Positions 35,472 through 44,869 of a stretch of DNA of 64,000 nt are shown here, in pieces. The stretch comes from Oceanisphaera sp. IT1-181 (GTDB lineage Bacteria; Pseudomonadota; Gammaproteobacteria; Enterobacterales; Aeromonadaceae), in contig NZ_CP136856.1 in the NCBI RefSeq assembly GCF_033807535.1, forward strand, positions 261,001-325,000, in the 5' to 3' direction. The translations under genes were made by a program, and so were the position numbers. A model generated the notes under the pieces. That model had not been told where the DNA came from. It made no database searches and saw only the letters and a list, made by a program, of their open reading frames with translations. Each line of letters opens with the position of its first letter. Position 1 is the stretch's first letter.

Positions 35472-36962
35472 TTAGCTATTGGATTCAGGGTTATCGGTCA
35501 TGGGGTCGAGATTACCTTGGTCTACACAAACGCGATCGCGACCTTGGTGCTTAGCTTCATACAGCAAAGTGTCGGCACGTTTGGTGAGCGTTTCAGCATT
35601 ATCTTGTGGATTTGCCTGTGCAACACCCGCACTCATGGTCACGCCGCCCACCTCAGGAAAATGATGCTGGCGTACTTTTTCCAATAACAGCTCGGCTAAG
35701 TGGGCAGCTTGTTCTTGAGTGGTTTCAAAACAGAGCACCAAAAACTCTTCTCCGCCCCAACGACAAATAATATCGGATTTACGCAAGTTATCTTTTAAAA
35801 GCTGGCTGCATGCCACCAGTACTTTATCTCCCGTGAGGTGACCATATTGATCGTTCACCCGCTTAAAGTGGTCAATATCCATCATCATTACCGAGAGTGG
35901 ATGTTGGTAGCGCTGTGCCCGCTCTAGATCTTTTTCTAGGGTTAAATTTAAACCGTGTCTATTAGTTAACAGGGTGAGCGCATCGGTTTGCGCCATCACG
36001 CTAAGCTGCTGATTCAGGGCATTTAGCCGGCGCATCCAAAACAAACTGGTGCCAATCACACCCAGCAGTAAGATGCCTAACCCATAGGCTAAGGTGTAGT
36101 CGGTGACCACCTCTGACACCACCTGCAGGCTCAAGTAGCGGTCCATGATTTGTTGCCGTTCTTGCTCGCTAAGGGCCGCTATGCCGCGGTTAAGAATAGT
36201 GCGCAGCGTTTGTTCCGATTGAGAGATGCCAATGCGCAACTGGTTACCGTAGCCGGGTACTTGCCCTGACACTTTTAGGTTGTACCAGCCGGCATTTTTA
36301 ATGGTGTGCGCCGCAATAATAAGGGAACGTAGAGTCAGGTCGACTTTGCCATCGGACACCATTTGCATGGCCTGCGGCTCGGAATCCGTATAAATAATGG
36401 TGAGATTAGGAAAGTCCCGCGCAAACAGCTCTGCCATGGCGGTGCCGTGGGGCAAGGCAATGGTTTGATTGTTAAGACTGGCGATATCAGAAATAAAAGG
36501 ATGATCGTCCCGAGTAATCAACACATTGGGATCTTCTAGCAGCGGATCGGTAAAGATCAGCCATTGATCGCGTTCTGGTGTTTGATTGAGGGCACTGAGG
36601 GCCAAGCATTCGCCACTTTTTGAGGCGAGCAGGCTTTCGTCCCAACTTTTGGTGGGGTGTAACTGTATCTGTAATCCGGTTTTGCTCGCCACCAGTGGCA
36701 GTAAGTCAGCAATAATGCCAACGTGCTGTTGATTGCTATCTATGCCCTCAAAGGGTAACCAGTCCGGATCTACGCACACCGACAATACTGGGTGCGCGCT
36801 AATATAGGCCCGCTCGGTCACGGTGAGCGGTACTTGAGCTGCTGCCGCCTTTAATGGGTGGCCCAGCAGTAATAGTAATAAACCGATCCACAGGGGGTAG
36901 CTGGTGAGCCGAAAAAAAGTAAGAAAGCGCCGTGTGACGGTAAATACGAAGGCAGAGTTCAT
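35472..36962 (-). CDS. Diguanylate cyclase with periplasmic solute-binding sensor
   Basis: A 496-residue membrane protein. The signal/TM segment YPLWIGLLLLLLGHP is followed by a SBP_bac_3-type periplasmic domain (about 45-270; LSVCVDPDWLPFEG, ALNQTPERDQWLIFTDPLLE), TM helix YGLGILLLGVIGTSLFWM (about 295-312) and a C-terminal GGDEF domain. The active loop is WGGEEF, and RKSD five residues before it is an intact RxxD product-inhibition site. DIDHFKRVNDQYGHLTGD is the nucleotide-binding part. It should make c-di-GMP when the sensor binds an amino acid-like ligand; the ligand is unknown. Confidence 0.93.
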   Translation of the reverse strand: MNSAFVFTVTRRFLTFFRLTSYPLWIGLLLLLLGHPLKAAAAQVPLTVTERAYISAHPVLSVCVDPDWLPFEGIDSNQQHVGIIADLLPLVASKTGLQIQLHPTKSWDESLLASKSGECLALSALNQTPERDQWLIFTDPLLEDPNVLITRDDHPFISDIASLNNQTIALPHGTAMAELFARDFPNLTIIYTDSEPQAMQMVSDGKVDLTLRSLIIAAHTIKNAGWYNLKVSGQVPGYGNQLRIGISQSEQTLRTILNRGIAALSEQERQQIMDRYLSLQVVSEVVTDYTLAYGLGILLLGVIGTSLFWMRRLNALNQQLSVMAQTDALTLLTNRHGLNLTLEKDLERAQRYQHPLSVMMMDIDHFKRVNDQYGHLTGDKVLVACSQLLKDNLRKSDIICRWGGEEFLVLCFETTQEQAAHLAELLLEKVRQHHFPEVGGVTMSAGVAQANPQDNAETLTKRADTLLYEAKHQGRDRVCVDQGNLDPMTDNPESNS

Positions 36963-37468
36963 TCTCGCTCTCAGGCAATGATGATGCGTTTATCATGGGG
37001 ATTTAGTGATAATAGCGCAAATATTAATCTGCTATGAGGTGGGCAGAGTGCAGAGCCAAGCTCCAAACTGCGGCGAGAGGACTTCGCCGGGCCAGCGTAG
37101 CTGGTTAGTTTTAGAGCCAAACCTAAAGCCAAATTCCAAACCGTGCTGAATACTCTTTACCGAAAACAAGGGCACCTACAAGGTCAAAACTAAGCGCTAA
37201 GACCGTGGCGAAGGAATCTTTAACTGCAACGACAAAATCCACGTTAGTTCCGCAGCATTACTTACTATCTATAGCAAGATGAAAATGGTCGGATAAAAGC
37301 TAGCCGATTAAAAATGGGCTCGATACAAAACTCGGTGGAGTTTGAAATTTAAGATTTCATGATGGGTAATGAGGACGAAGGGAAATTATAATGACGGTCA
37401 AAGGTAACCGTAACCAGTAGCCAGTAACTAAAAGCACCCAAGCTGAGCTTGGGTGCTAGGTTTAGAGG
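36963..37468. other. Gap of about 500 bp with no gene, one terminator
   Basis: The terminator of the symporter gene lies at 37426-37457. Elsewhere there are only short loose repeats (GTAACCGTAACCAGTAGCC near 37405). Nothing else is supported. Confidence 0.5.
37426..37457 (-). terminator. Terminator of the symporter gene
   Basis: AGCACCCAAGC (37433-37443) pairs perfectly with GCTTGGGTGCT (37447-37457) across a 3-nt loop, and ends in TTTTAG on the - strand. Confidence 0.88.
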
Positions 37469-38791
37469 TTACAGAGTGTGCGTGTTTTTTGCTGATGAGA
37501 AATGAATCTCTTCTTCTGTTTTACCCGCATTGGGATCATTAAAGCGCGCTACATCCATAGCACCCTCACTCTTACCCACGATGCAGGTCACCACAGAGTC
37601 GCCGGTAATATTAACCGCAGTGCGGATCATATCTAACAGGCGGTCCACGCCTATGATAAGCGCTATGCCTTCTACCGGTAAGCCAACTTGATTCAGCACC
37701 ATGGCCAGCATAATAATGCCCACTCCAGGTACGCCGGCGGTGCCGACCGAGGCCAGTGTGGCAGTCAAAATCACCATCAGGTAGTCGTTAAAGCTCAAGT
37801 CAATATTAAAGGCTTGGGCGATAAAGGCGGTGGCCACCCCTTGCATAATAGCGGTGCCATCCATGTTGATAGTGGCACCAAGCGGCACGGTAAAAGCGGC
37901 CACCTTGTTGTCAACACCCATACGCCGGGTGGTGGTTTCCATGGTCACGGGGATAGTGGCGTTGGAGGAAGCGGTGGAGAAGGCGAACATGATGGCATCT
38001 TCCATTTTCTTAAGGAAGATCAGCGGATTTAAGCCAGTAAAAACGCGGAACATAATGGAGTAAGTGACCAAACCGTGCAGCAGCAGGGTGCCGGCCAGTA
38101 CTAAGAAATACTCCAATAAGTTAACGATGGCATCCAGCCCTAACTCGCTAAACAGCTGGGCCATCAAACAAAACACCCCGTAAGGCGCGATGTTCATCAG
38201 CAAAGACACCAGCTTCATGATCACTTCATTGAAGTCACTGAACAGGGCGGCGATACGTTCGCCAGGCTTGCCAGCTAGGCTGATAGCGATACCAAACAAC
38301 ACCGCAAATACGATGATCTGCAGCGTATTACCCTCGGCCATGGAGTTAATCGGATTGGTGGGAAACATGCCCACTATGACCTGGCCCAAAGTGGGCGCCT
38401 CTTCGGCACTAAAGGTAGTGGCACTGGTTAAGTCTACGCCCGCTCCGGGTTGAAATACCGAGCCCATTACCAGTGCTAGCGTAATGGCGATGGCAGTGGT
38501 GACTAAGTAGAAAGCCAAGGTCTTGCCGCCCAAGCGGCCTAGGGTAGCTAAGTCTTTTAGCGAGCTGGTGCCACATACCAGAGACACAAAAATCAACGGC
38601 ACCACCAGCATTTTTAAGCTGGCGATAAAGATTTCACCGCCTACATTTAACGCGCCCTGCACTATGTATTCTTGAATGAAAGTGACATCACTCAACAGAG
38701 TACGAAAGATAAAACCGGTCACCACGCCCAGGCACATGCCCAGTAAGACCTTCGCCGTCAGTGACATTTTTTTGTTATTGGTGGACATCAA
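37469..38791 (-). CDS. Dicarboxylate/amino acid:cation symporter (GltP/DctA family)
   Basis: A 440-residue inner-membrane symporter. Family marks are SLKMLVVPLIFVSLVCGTSSL, the serine-rich loop FAFSTASSNATIPVTMET, the substrate/Na+ site PLGATINMDGTAIMQG and VPGVGIIMLAMVLNQVGLP. Near the C-terminus are LIIGVDRLLDMIRTAVNITGD (with Asp and Arg side-chain ligands). It probably takes up glutamate/aspartate or C4-dicarboxylates with Na+ or H+. It is monocistronic. Confidence 0.93.
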   Translation of the reverse strand: MMSTNNKKMSLTAKVLLGMCLGVVTGFIFRTLLSDVTFIQEYIVQGALNVGGEIFIASLKMLVVPLIFVSLVCGTSSLKDLATLGRLGGKTLAFYLVTTAIAITLALVMGSVFQPGAGVDLTSATTFSAEEAPTLGQVIVGMFPTNPINSMAEGNTLQIIVFAVLFGIAISLAGKPGERIAALFSDFNEVIMKLVSLLMNIAPYGVFCLMAQLFSELGLDAIVNLLEYFLVLAGTLLLHGLVTYSIMFRVFTGLNPLIFLKKMEDAIMFAFSTASSNATIPVTMETTTRRMGVDNKVAAFTVPLGATINMDGTAIMQGVATAFIAQAFNIDLSFNDYLMVILTATLASVGTAGVPGVGIIMLAMVLNQVGLPVEGIALIIGVDRLLDMIRTAVNITGDSVVTCIVGKSEGAMDVARFNDPNAGKTEEEIHFSSAKNTHTL

Positions 38792-39010
38792 GCAGCGTCT
38801 CCTTAACCAATAGTAAAAGCAAAAAGAATGGCATCAGCGGATACCCTGAATAGAGGAGTAAGCCTCTTTTTGCCATCGCACTCGGGGTGCAACGGCAAAA
38901 CGGAGCACAGAATGCCAGTTTTTTGTTTTCGGGTGAAGTTTTATGCTAAAAAAACCCTGCTGCCTCTCATTCCTGACCGGCTAAGGCTCGCCGGACAGCG
39001 TTATCATGTG

Positions 39011-40435
39011 CTAACCCTTGGTACCAACGGTGCTTTCTCCTTTACTGGCGGATGATGCTTGAGCTTCGGTCGCGGCTTTAGTGGTGCCAGGGCGTATTAT
39101 TTCTTCTATTTCAACGATTTTTGAGCGGCTCATTACTAACTTCCAGCGTTGGATCACTGGCGGATTTTGACCTTGAATTTCGCGGGTCACCAAATTGATA
39201 AGGTAGCGTTTTTCTACCGCATGGCGCGAGACCTGACCCTCTTTTAATTGATAAACGTGATGTGAGCCTTTTTCCATCAGCTTAGAGAGTAAATTTAAGT
39301 CGAGATGCAAGGTTTCGCGGGTTTGCTCGTAGCCACTTAAAAAGCGGATTGGCAACATGCGCGAGTGACTGCCGTAATGCATCACGATTTCTTCTTTTTG
39401 ACTGAGATTGGCACGGCGAGCGGCGAGGATTTCCTCGCTTAAGCGGTTGGTTTTACGATAGTCAAACCACTCTAATTGGCGACCGACCACTTGGCCGCTG
39501 TGCACATCAAAATATTGGCGACGCCATTTAGGACGCCCTTTGCGCAGCCAGCGCCATAACGTGGTGCGCAAGTCATCTTTAAATACTTCACGCAAGGCGT
39601 ATAACAGCGCCAGCGTTAAAATAACTAACAGTGAAATACTGCCTAAGGTTTCGCGCACCTCAAATACCGCCAGTGACATGGCGGTCATCACGACGGCGGT
39701 GACGCCGGCTTTAAGGGCCTTTTCTTCGCCGCCGCCCAGCTCGCGGGTTTTCTCTTTTAAGGTCACCGGATATTCAATTAAGCGCCGTAATAAGCGCATT
39801 TTATTAGACATGCGCGATAGTGCTTCCGTGGTGTAATTGGAGTTATATTTTTGCTGAACGCGATGCTCGTGCTCTAAATCACTCACCTGCAGCAGTAAGG
39901 CCTTGGCGGTTTTGTAATCCCCACTACGCGGCAAGTGAGCCACTAAGGACAGCAAGCGTTGCTCGGTAAACCAGGATAAGTAATTGTCGATATTGACGTA
40001 GTATTTGCGCAGCGTCGGGTCGTCGGGCTTATTACGGCGTAAGCGGCGCAATATATCTTGAGTCAGAGAAACTAACTCTTCGATATCCGCTTGGCTGGCG
40101 CCCTCTTTTTCGTTACGTACTTCATGGCAAGACTGCTCTAGACCAATCACATACTGATAGGCATAAAGACTGAGACTTAAGCGATATTGATCCGACGACA
40201 GCTCGCCTCGGCGCGCTAAACGACTGTGGATCAAGGGCAGATAGGGGCGATCGCTAAAATAGGTGCGTTGCACATGAATGGCATTGTGATAAAACTCTTC
40301 TTCCGGCACTACTTTGGTATTAAGGCCAAGTTCGCTGGGCACAAAGAAATAAATATCGAATTTGTGCTCTGTGGCTTCACGCAGAATACGTGAGATTTTT
40401 AGAGAGAAACCATCTTTACGTTCAACGCTGATCAC
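39011..40435 (-). CDS. Conserved hypothetical protein with central two-helix membrane anchor
   Basis: A 474-residue protein starting with GTG. I do not recognise a named family. Residues 1-230 are polar and helical, with many Arg/Leu/Glu (LVSLTQDILRRLRRNKPDDP). A pair of hydrophobic helices follows at about 243-290 (VTAVVMTAMSLAVFE, ISLLVILTLALLYALREVF). A second soluble domain is basic and beta-rich (RQYFDVHSGQVVGRQLEWFDY, KRYLINLVTREIQGQ, VIQRWKLVMSRSKIVEIEEI). The last 25 residues are Ala/Thr/Ser-rich and disordered. It looks like an inner-membrane protein with two cytosolic domains. No operon partner. Confidence 0.7.
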   Translation of the reverse strand: MISVERKDGFSLKISRILREATEHKFDIYFFVPSELGLNTKVVPEEEFYHNAIHVQRTYFSDRPYLPLIHSRLARRGELSSDQYRLSLSLYAYQYVIGLEQSCHEVRNEKEGASQADIEELVSLTQDILRRLRRNKPDDPTLRKYYVNIDNYLSWFTEQRLLSLVAHLPRSGDYKTAKALLLQVSDLEHEHRVQQKYNSNYTTEALSRMSNKMRLLRRLIEYPVTLKEKTRELGGGEEKALKAGVTAVVMTAMSLAVFEVRETLGSISLLVILTLALLYALREVFKDDLRTTLWRWLRKGRPKWRRQYFDVHSGQVVGRQLEWFDYRKTNRLSEEILAARRANLSQKEEIVMHYGSHSRMLPIRFLSGYEQTRETLHLDLNLLSKLMEKGSHHVYQLKEGQVSRHAVEKRYLINLVTREIQGQNPPVIQRWKLVMSRSKIVEIEEIIRPGTTKAATEAQASSASKGESTVGTKG

Positions 40436-40651
40436 GGGCAGGCTTACTCCACAAAGATGAATAATGACAAAAGGTTAACGTATTTTAGTATGCCACATGT
40501 TATGCATTTTCAGCACATAGGGCCTGGCTGTGACCAAGCTCAAACTAATTTCTGACAGTATACGGCGAGCACACTGGCTGAATGAGCGCAAGCAAAGCTT
40601 GAGTCGTTTCGCTGATGCGAGGACAATGGCGCTTTACTTAAGGAAGTTTCC

Positions 40652-40897
40652 ATGGCTTATCGCATTAATTACCACTATCGCAACCTGCAAAAAGAAATTG
40701 GTTATGCCAACGACAAGCACCACAGTGTGTATGACGCCATCGCCTTGGCTGAGGGTGTTGATTTGACTGAGTTTCATCGTATGGAAAACCAGGTGGCCAA
40801 TGTCAGCCGCAATGACCGTAAAACCATGAAAGATTTTCGTGAAGAATACTTCGCTAAACTGGGTTTTAGCCAAGTGGTGATCGCTCGAGAAGAATAA
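40652..40897 (+). CDS. Small conserved hypothetical protein
   Basis: An 81-residue charged, soluble, mostly helical protein (NLQKEIGYANDKHHSVYDAI, FHRMENQVANVSRNDRKTM). There is no signal peptide or TM helix. A good SD (AAGGAAG) lies 7 nt before the ATG, and codon use resembles its neighbours. It ends 3 bp before the GTG of the GGDEF-EAL gene, which suggests co-transcription. I do not recognise the family. Confidence 0.72.
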   Translation: MAYRINYHYRNLQKEIGYANDKHHSVYDAIALAEGVDLTEFHRMENQVANVSRNDRKTMKDFREEYFAKLGFSQVVIAREE

Positions 40898-40900
40898 ACC

Positions 40901-42844
40901 GTGATCGCATGTTCGCTATTCTTCGACCTTCGGGTAGCAGAAGTTGGACGGTATCAAATGAGTTTGTCATTATACCTTGGCATCCCATCAGTTAATGGAT
41001 TATCTGTGGAACAAGTTCAGACCTTTTTTAGTTATCACAAAGCGTTAATGCAGCTGGTGCATGGCGCGAGTTTTAGCGGGCTTAGCCAGCGTAAAAAATG
41101 GGAAGCCTTGCTCGCGCTGTGTGGAGGTTTACTTAACACCGACAGCGTGGCTATTTGGAGTATGAGCCTGTGTGGCGCTAGCCTAAACCGCGAGCTCTAT
41201 TATCAGCCCCAGCTTGGTCATCATTATATTCCGTATACGTTAGAGCGTACCCAGCATCCGCTGTATTTCAGAGCATTGGAAGAAACTGAAATATTATTTA
41301 CGCATGATGTTATTCAAGACCCCCGCACTCGCTCCTTGCAAGAATGCTATTTAGGTACCGCTGTGGTCGGCGCATCTATACTGGATGCACCTATTTATGA
41401 CGGTAATCGCTTATACGGCGTCCTCTGTCTCGAAAACAATGAACAGCGCCGTTGGAGCTTGGCTGATATTGCTTGCGCCGCCGCTTTTGCTGACACCATT
41501 AGTCTGATTAATACCCATCAAGCTTGGCTTAATAGCCGCAAAGAGCTGGACTATATTACGCATCACGATGATTTTACGGGTCTGCAAAATCAACGTGCTT
41601 TGCAACACCGCATGCAGCAACTGATGCAAAAGCCCGCTCCCCATGGCTTCGCGCTGTTGTGGTTTGATATTGACCGGCTAAATGCCATTAATAATGGCAT
41701 GGGCGCATCAGTAGGGGATGCGGTAGTCAGCGAAATTGCGGCCCGGTTACGGGGGGTGTTGCTGTCCGGCAAAGACATGGTAGCGCGAGTGGGTGGCGAT
41801 GAGTTTACCTTGTTGTATTGCTGGGCAGACGATGACCATAAACTCGAAGCCACGGTGGCGAGCATTATGGAGGCGGTGAATCAACCGCTGTATATCGCCC
41901 AGCAAAAGCTGGCTGTGACCACGAGTGTCGGTGTGGCCGTGTATCCGAATGATGCGGAGGACATTACAAGCTTGCTGCGCTGTAGCGAGTCTGCCATGTA
42001 TCACGCCAAGGCTTGCGGTCGTCGCCAAGCGCAATTTTATAATCAAGCCGTGTCCGCCTCTGCTAAAGCCCGTTTTTTATTAGAAAATCAGTTAATAGAC
42101 GCCCTTGCCAATGAAGGTTTAAGTGTTTTTTATCAGCCGATTATGTCCGCCGATGCACAAACGCTAGTGAGCTGTGAGGCTTTAGTGCGCTGGCCCCATC
42201 CCAGTGCTGGTTTTTTATCACCGGCGGAGTTTCTACCTTTGGCTTATGAAGCTGGCTTAATGGCGGAGCTGGATTGTTGGGTGTTGGAGCGGGTGTGCCA
42301 AGATATTAAGCAGGCTCGGGCACTGGGGCTGTCGATGCCAACCGTAGCGGTGAATTTATCGGCTGATACGGTTATGGACCCGCAACTGGCTGATAAAGTA
42401 TTTAATTTGCTGGAGCAGTATCAGATCCAAGGGCACCAGCTTGAGCTGGAAATGATCGAAGATGCCATCAAGGGCGATTCTAATATCTTGCGTCAAACCT
42501 TAGATCAGTTGGTACGCATGGGCATTAAGCTGTCGATTGATGATTTTGGTACCGGCTATTCATCCTTGTTACGTCTCAAAAACCTGCCGTTTACCAAGCT
42601 AAAAATCGACCGCTCCTTTATTCAAGAGCTACCCCATAATCCGGATGATTGTGCTATTACCTTGTCGGTATTAGGCATGGCCCGTGGCTTAGGCGTAACC
42701 GTGGTGGCGGAAGGCGTCGAAAATGTAGATCAAGAACATTGGCTGCAACAGCAAGGCTGCCATTATCTGCAAGGTTTTAAATATCACAGGCCGATGCCGG
42801 TAGCAGAATTTTTTGCCTTGCTCACCACAGCGCTCGCGCACTAA
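40901..42844 (+). CDS. GAF-GGDEF-EAL c-di-GMP turnover protein
   Basis: A cytosolic protein of 647 residues from GTG 40901, or 628 from ATG 40958, which has GGACGG upstream. A GAF-like sensor at about 45-205 is followed by GGDEF at about 230-385 and EAL at about 395-640. The GGDEF loop VGGDEF is intact, but the inhibitory RxxD is replaced by SGKD. The EAL domain keeps EALVRW, the ELEMIED glutamate, SIDDFGTGYSSL, KIDRSFI and VVAEGVEN, so phosphodiesterase activity is likely. Either or both activities are possible. Confidence 0.92.
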   Translation: MIACSLFFDLRVAEVGRYQMSLSLYLGIPSVNGLSVEQVQTFFSYHKALMQLVHGASFSGLSQRKKWEALLALCGGLLNTDSVAIWSMSLCGASLNRELYYQPQLGHHYIPYTLERTQHPLYFRALEETEILFTHDVIQDPRTRSLQECYLGTAVVGASILDAPIYDGNRLYGVLCLENNEQRRWSLADIACAAAFADTISLINTHQAWLNSRKELDYITHHDDFTGLQNQRALQHRMQQLMQKPAPHGFALLWFDIDRLNAINNGMGASVGDAVVSEIAARLRGVLLSGKDMVARVGGDEFTLLYCWADDDHKLEATVASIMEAVNQPLYIAQQKLAVTTSVGVAVYPNDAEDITSLLRCSESAMYHAKACGRRQAQFYNQAVSASAKARFLLENQLIDALANEGLSVFYQPIMSADAQTLVSCEALVRWPHPSAGFLSPAEFLPLAYEAGLMAELDCWVLERVCQDIKQARALGLSMPTVAVNLSADTVMDPQLADKVFNLLEQYQIQGHQLELEMIEDAIKGDSNILRQTLDQLVRMGIKLSIDDFGTGYSSLLRLKNLPFTKLKIDRSFIQELPHNPDDCAITLSVLGMARGLGVTVVAEGVENVDQEHWLQQQGCHYLQGFKYHRPMPVAEFFALLTTALAH

Positions 42845-43023
42845 TTTTTAACGATGGCACTGGTTGACGGACGACACCGATTTTTTGTCGGCGCTGGGCG
42901 TGATGAAGGGATTGGCTATCAGCATGGCTAAACGCTTGTATGTTGAGCTGCCGCCTTGTATAAAACTGCTGGGTTTCACGGGCTATTAAGATCTGAACTG
43001 CCTTCACTAATAAGGAATTGCAC

Positions 43024-43521
43024 ATGATGTCTTTAAAAATGTTATTGGCCTCGGCGCTGCTATTGGGCTCTACAGCGGTTGCTGCGCACAGTTTTCAGGC
43101 CGGCGATCTTGATATAGCTCATCCTTGGGCGCGCCCTTTACCACCGGTGGCTAAGGTAGGCGTGGCTTATTTTACCGTGACCAATAACGGAGATGCGGAC
43201 GATGTATTGCTCAGAGCCGAAAGCCCAATTTCAGATACAGTAGAGATACATACCCACATTAAAGAAGGCGATCTGATGAAGATGCGCCAACTGGGTGACT
43301 TGACGATTGCCGCGCACAGCGCGCAAAAGCTGGCACCGGGTGGTGTGCATTTAATGTTGATGGGTCTTAAAGAAGTACCGGCAGAAGGGACTAAGTTTCC
43401 GGTAACCTTGCATTTTAAAGAGGCGGGTAAAGTCGATATCGAAGTTGCCGTAGATGCAGACCCAACAGCCGCTGAGCATGGCTCACATGATGATAATGCC
43501 CATGCGCACAGTGGTCATTAA
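43024..43521 (+). CDS. PCu(A)C periplasmic copper chaperone
   Basis: A 165-residue precursor with signal peptide SLKMLLASALLLGSTAVAAH. The mature protein shows the PCuAC copper site: HPWARPLPPVAKVGVAYFTV, VEIHTHIKEGDLMKMRQL and PGGVHLMLMGLK (H-x-n-M and HLM ligands). The C-terminus is a His-rich tail (EHGSHDDNAHAHSGH) likely to bind extra metal. PCuAC delivers Cu(I) to the CuA/CuB sites of cytochrome oxidase. ATG 43024 follows AAGGAA. No Sco partner is adjacent. Confidence 0.92.
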   Translation: MMSLKMLLASALLLGSTAVAAHSFQAGDLDIAHPWARPLPPVAKVGVAYFTVTNNGDADDVLLRAESPISDTVEIHTHIKEGDLMKMRQLGDLTIAAHSAQKLAPGGVHLMLMGLKEVPAEGTKFPVTLHFKEAGKVDIEVAVDADPTAAEHGSHDDNAHAHSGH

Positions 43522-43600
43522 GGCGCTGTGCTCTTATATAATTTTCATGCAGTGCATATAAGCACTCATCTTGTACTCATGTAATACATATAAGTACTAA

Positions 43601-43626
43601 CGGTGGGCTCAAGGCTGAGCCCACCG
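43601..43626. terminator. Hairpin between convergent genes
   Basis: CGGTGGGCTCA pairs perfectly with TGAGCCCACCG around AGGC. There is no strong T run on either strand, but it sits between the stops of two convergent genes. Confidence 0.6.
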
Positions 43627-43648
43627 ATTATAACAGAATGATAAGGCT

Positions 43649-44080
43649 TTATGCTTGCTGAGACTGTTGCGCTAATTGCTGGTGCACTTTCTTGATACAG
43701 AGGTCTTCTACATAATCCAAGTCGGCTTCTTTCGCTAACTCTTCAGCGGCCTCGCAGATCACTCCCTCTTGCAGCCATAAACATTGCGCATCTTGCTCTA
43801 TGGCTTGTTCGGCGAGCAGAGCGGCAAATTCACCGCGGCGAAATACATTAACCAATTGCACGGGCTGTTCGAGCTCATCAAGCTCGGCCACACAAGCTTG
43901 GCCCAAGATCACGGCACCGGCTAATTGTGGATTAACCGGATGCACGTTAAAGCCCTGTTGTAATAGATAGTCCATCACTTGATAGCTCGCCCGCTCTGGA
44001 CGATTAGACGCACCCACCAGCGCTATGCTGCGGGTTTGCTCTAAGATGCGTGCTAAGCGCGCTAGTTCAGCTTGATCCAT
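43649..44080 (-). CDS. CoA-binding protein (YccU family)
   Basis: A 143-residue cytosolic Rossmann-fold protein. IALVGASNRPERASYQVMDYL, HPVNPQLAGAVILGQ, NVFRRGEFAALLAEQA and LWLQEGVI are the CoA_binding_2 signatures of YccU-type proteins. Binding of CoA or acyl-CoA is known for the fold, but the cellular role is unclear. ATG 44080 (GTGGGAT upstream) is preferred over GTG 44092. Confidence 0.9.
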   Translation of the reverse strand: MDQAELARLARILEQTRSIALVGASNRPERASYQVMDYLLQQGFNVHPVNPQLAGAVILGQACVAELDELEQPVQLVNVFRRGEFAALLAEQAIEQDAQCLWLQEGVICEAAEELAKEADLDYVEDLCIKKVHQQLAQQSQQA

Positions 44081-44309
44081 TATGTATCCCACGGGTATAA
44101 AACCTCGTTATATCAGTTTGCAGGCCCTGTGATCCATGATCATGACCGAGAATTGTGAGCGACCCGCACCCATTTACCCTAGCCAGAGTGCGGCTAGCGC
44201 CATTATAGAAAAGCGGCCCGAATGTGCTACCACTTTCCGCGTTATATGATGTTTTAAGTGTGTTGTTTAACGGCCGCGCTGGCTTAGCTAAAAAACGCAG
44301 CCGTTGGCA

Positions 44310-44747
44310 TTACACTGCTAAGCTTTGCAGCCATTGTTGTAACTGACCGGCAGAGAGCGCACCGGATTGGCGTGCAATCTCTTTGCCTTGATGAAAGGCA
44401 ATTAAGGTCGGAATCGAGCGAATTGCCCATTGAGCCGCCGCTGCCGAGTGAGCTTCGGTATCCAGCTTCGCCAAGCGCAATTGCCCTTGAAAATTGGCCG
44501 CAGCTGCTGCAAATGTTGGCGCCATTTGTTGGCAAGGGCCGCACCAGGGTGCCCAAAAGTCCACCACTAGCGGTAAACTTTCGTGAGCCAGCAAGCGGCC
44601 GAGCAGGGCGCCATTCAAGACCAGAGGCTCGGCAGACAACAAAAGCGCCTGACACTTACCACATTTAGGCTGTTCGGCTAAACGTGCCTCGGGTACTCGG
44701 TTTTTAGCCTGACAGGCTGGGCAAACCAGCATTGCAGATGCAGTCAT
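44310..44747 (-). CDS. trxC: Thioredoxin 2
   Basis: A 145-residue thioredoxin with an N-terminal zinc ribbon (CPAC at 9-12 and CGKC at 29-32) and active site FWAPWCGPCQQMAP. A cis-Pro lies in RSIPTLIAFHQG. The zinc domain distinguishes TrxC from TrxA. It reduces cytosolic disulfides and is usually induced by oxidative stress (OxyR); no OxyR site was identified here. Confidence 0.95.
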   Translation of the reverse strand: MTASAMLVCPACQAKNRVPEARLAEQPKCGKCQALLLSAEPLVLNGALLGRLLAHESLPLVVDFWAPWCGPCQQMAPTFAAAAANFQGQLRLAKLDTEAHSAAAAQWAIRSIPTLIAFHQGKEIARQSGALSAGQLQQWLQSLAV

Positions 44748-44775
44748 AATGAAGCCTCACTGATGTGTATAGCTA

Positions 44776-44860
44776 AGGTAAGCCGCCGTACTTATGTGCG
44801 GTGGCTTAAGTACGGTCGCTTATAGAGCACTCTTTTAAGGGCATGCGCTTAAGAGTGCTC
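44776..44860. other. Two hairpins between trxC and the META-domain gene
   Basis: AGCCGCCG pairs with CGGTGGCT (about 44779-44806, with a G-T pair). GAGCACTCTT and AAGAGTGCTC form a stem over 44825-44860. Neither is followed by a T run. They could terminate the META gene or shape the trxC upstream region. Confidence 0.5.
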
Positions 44861-44869
44861 GGACTTACA

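Noticed and set aside
42845..43017. Short open frame (about 45 residues) between the GGDEF-EAL and PCuAC genes
   Set aside because: It lacks a good SD and any recognisable motif; it is probably chance.
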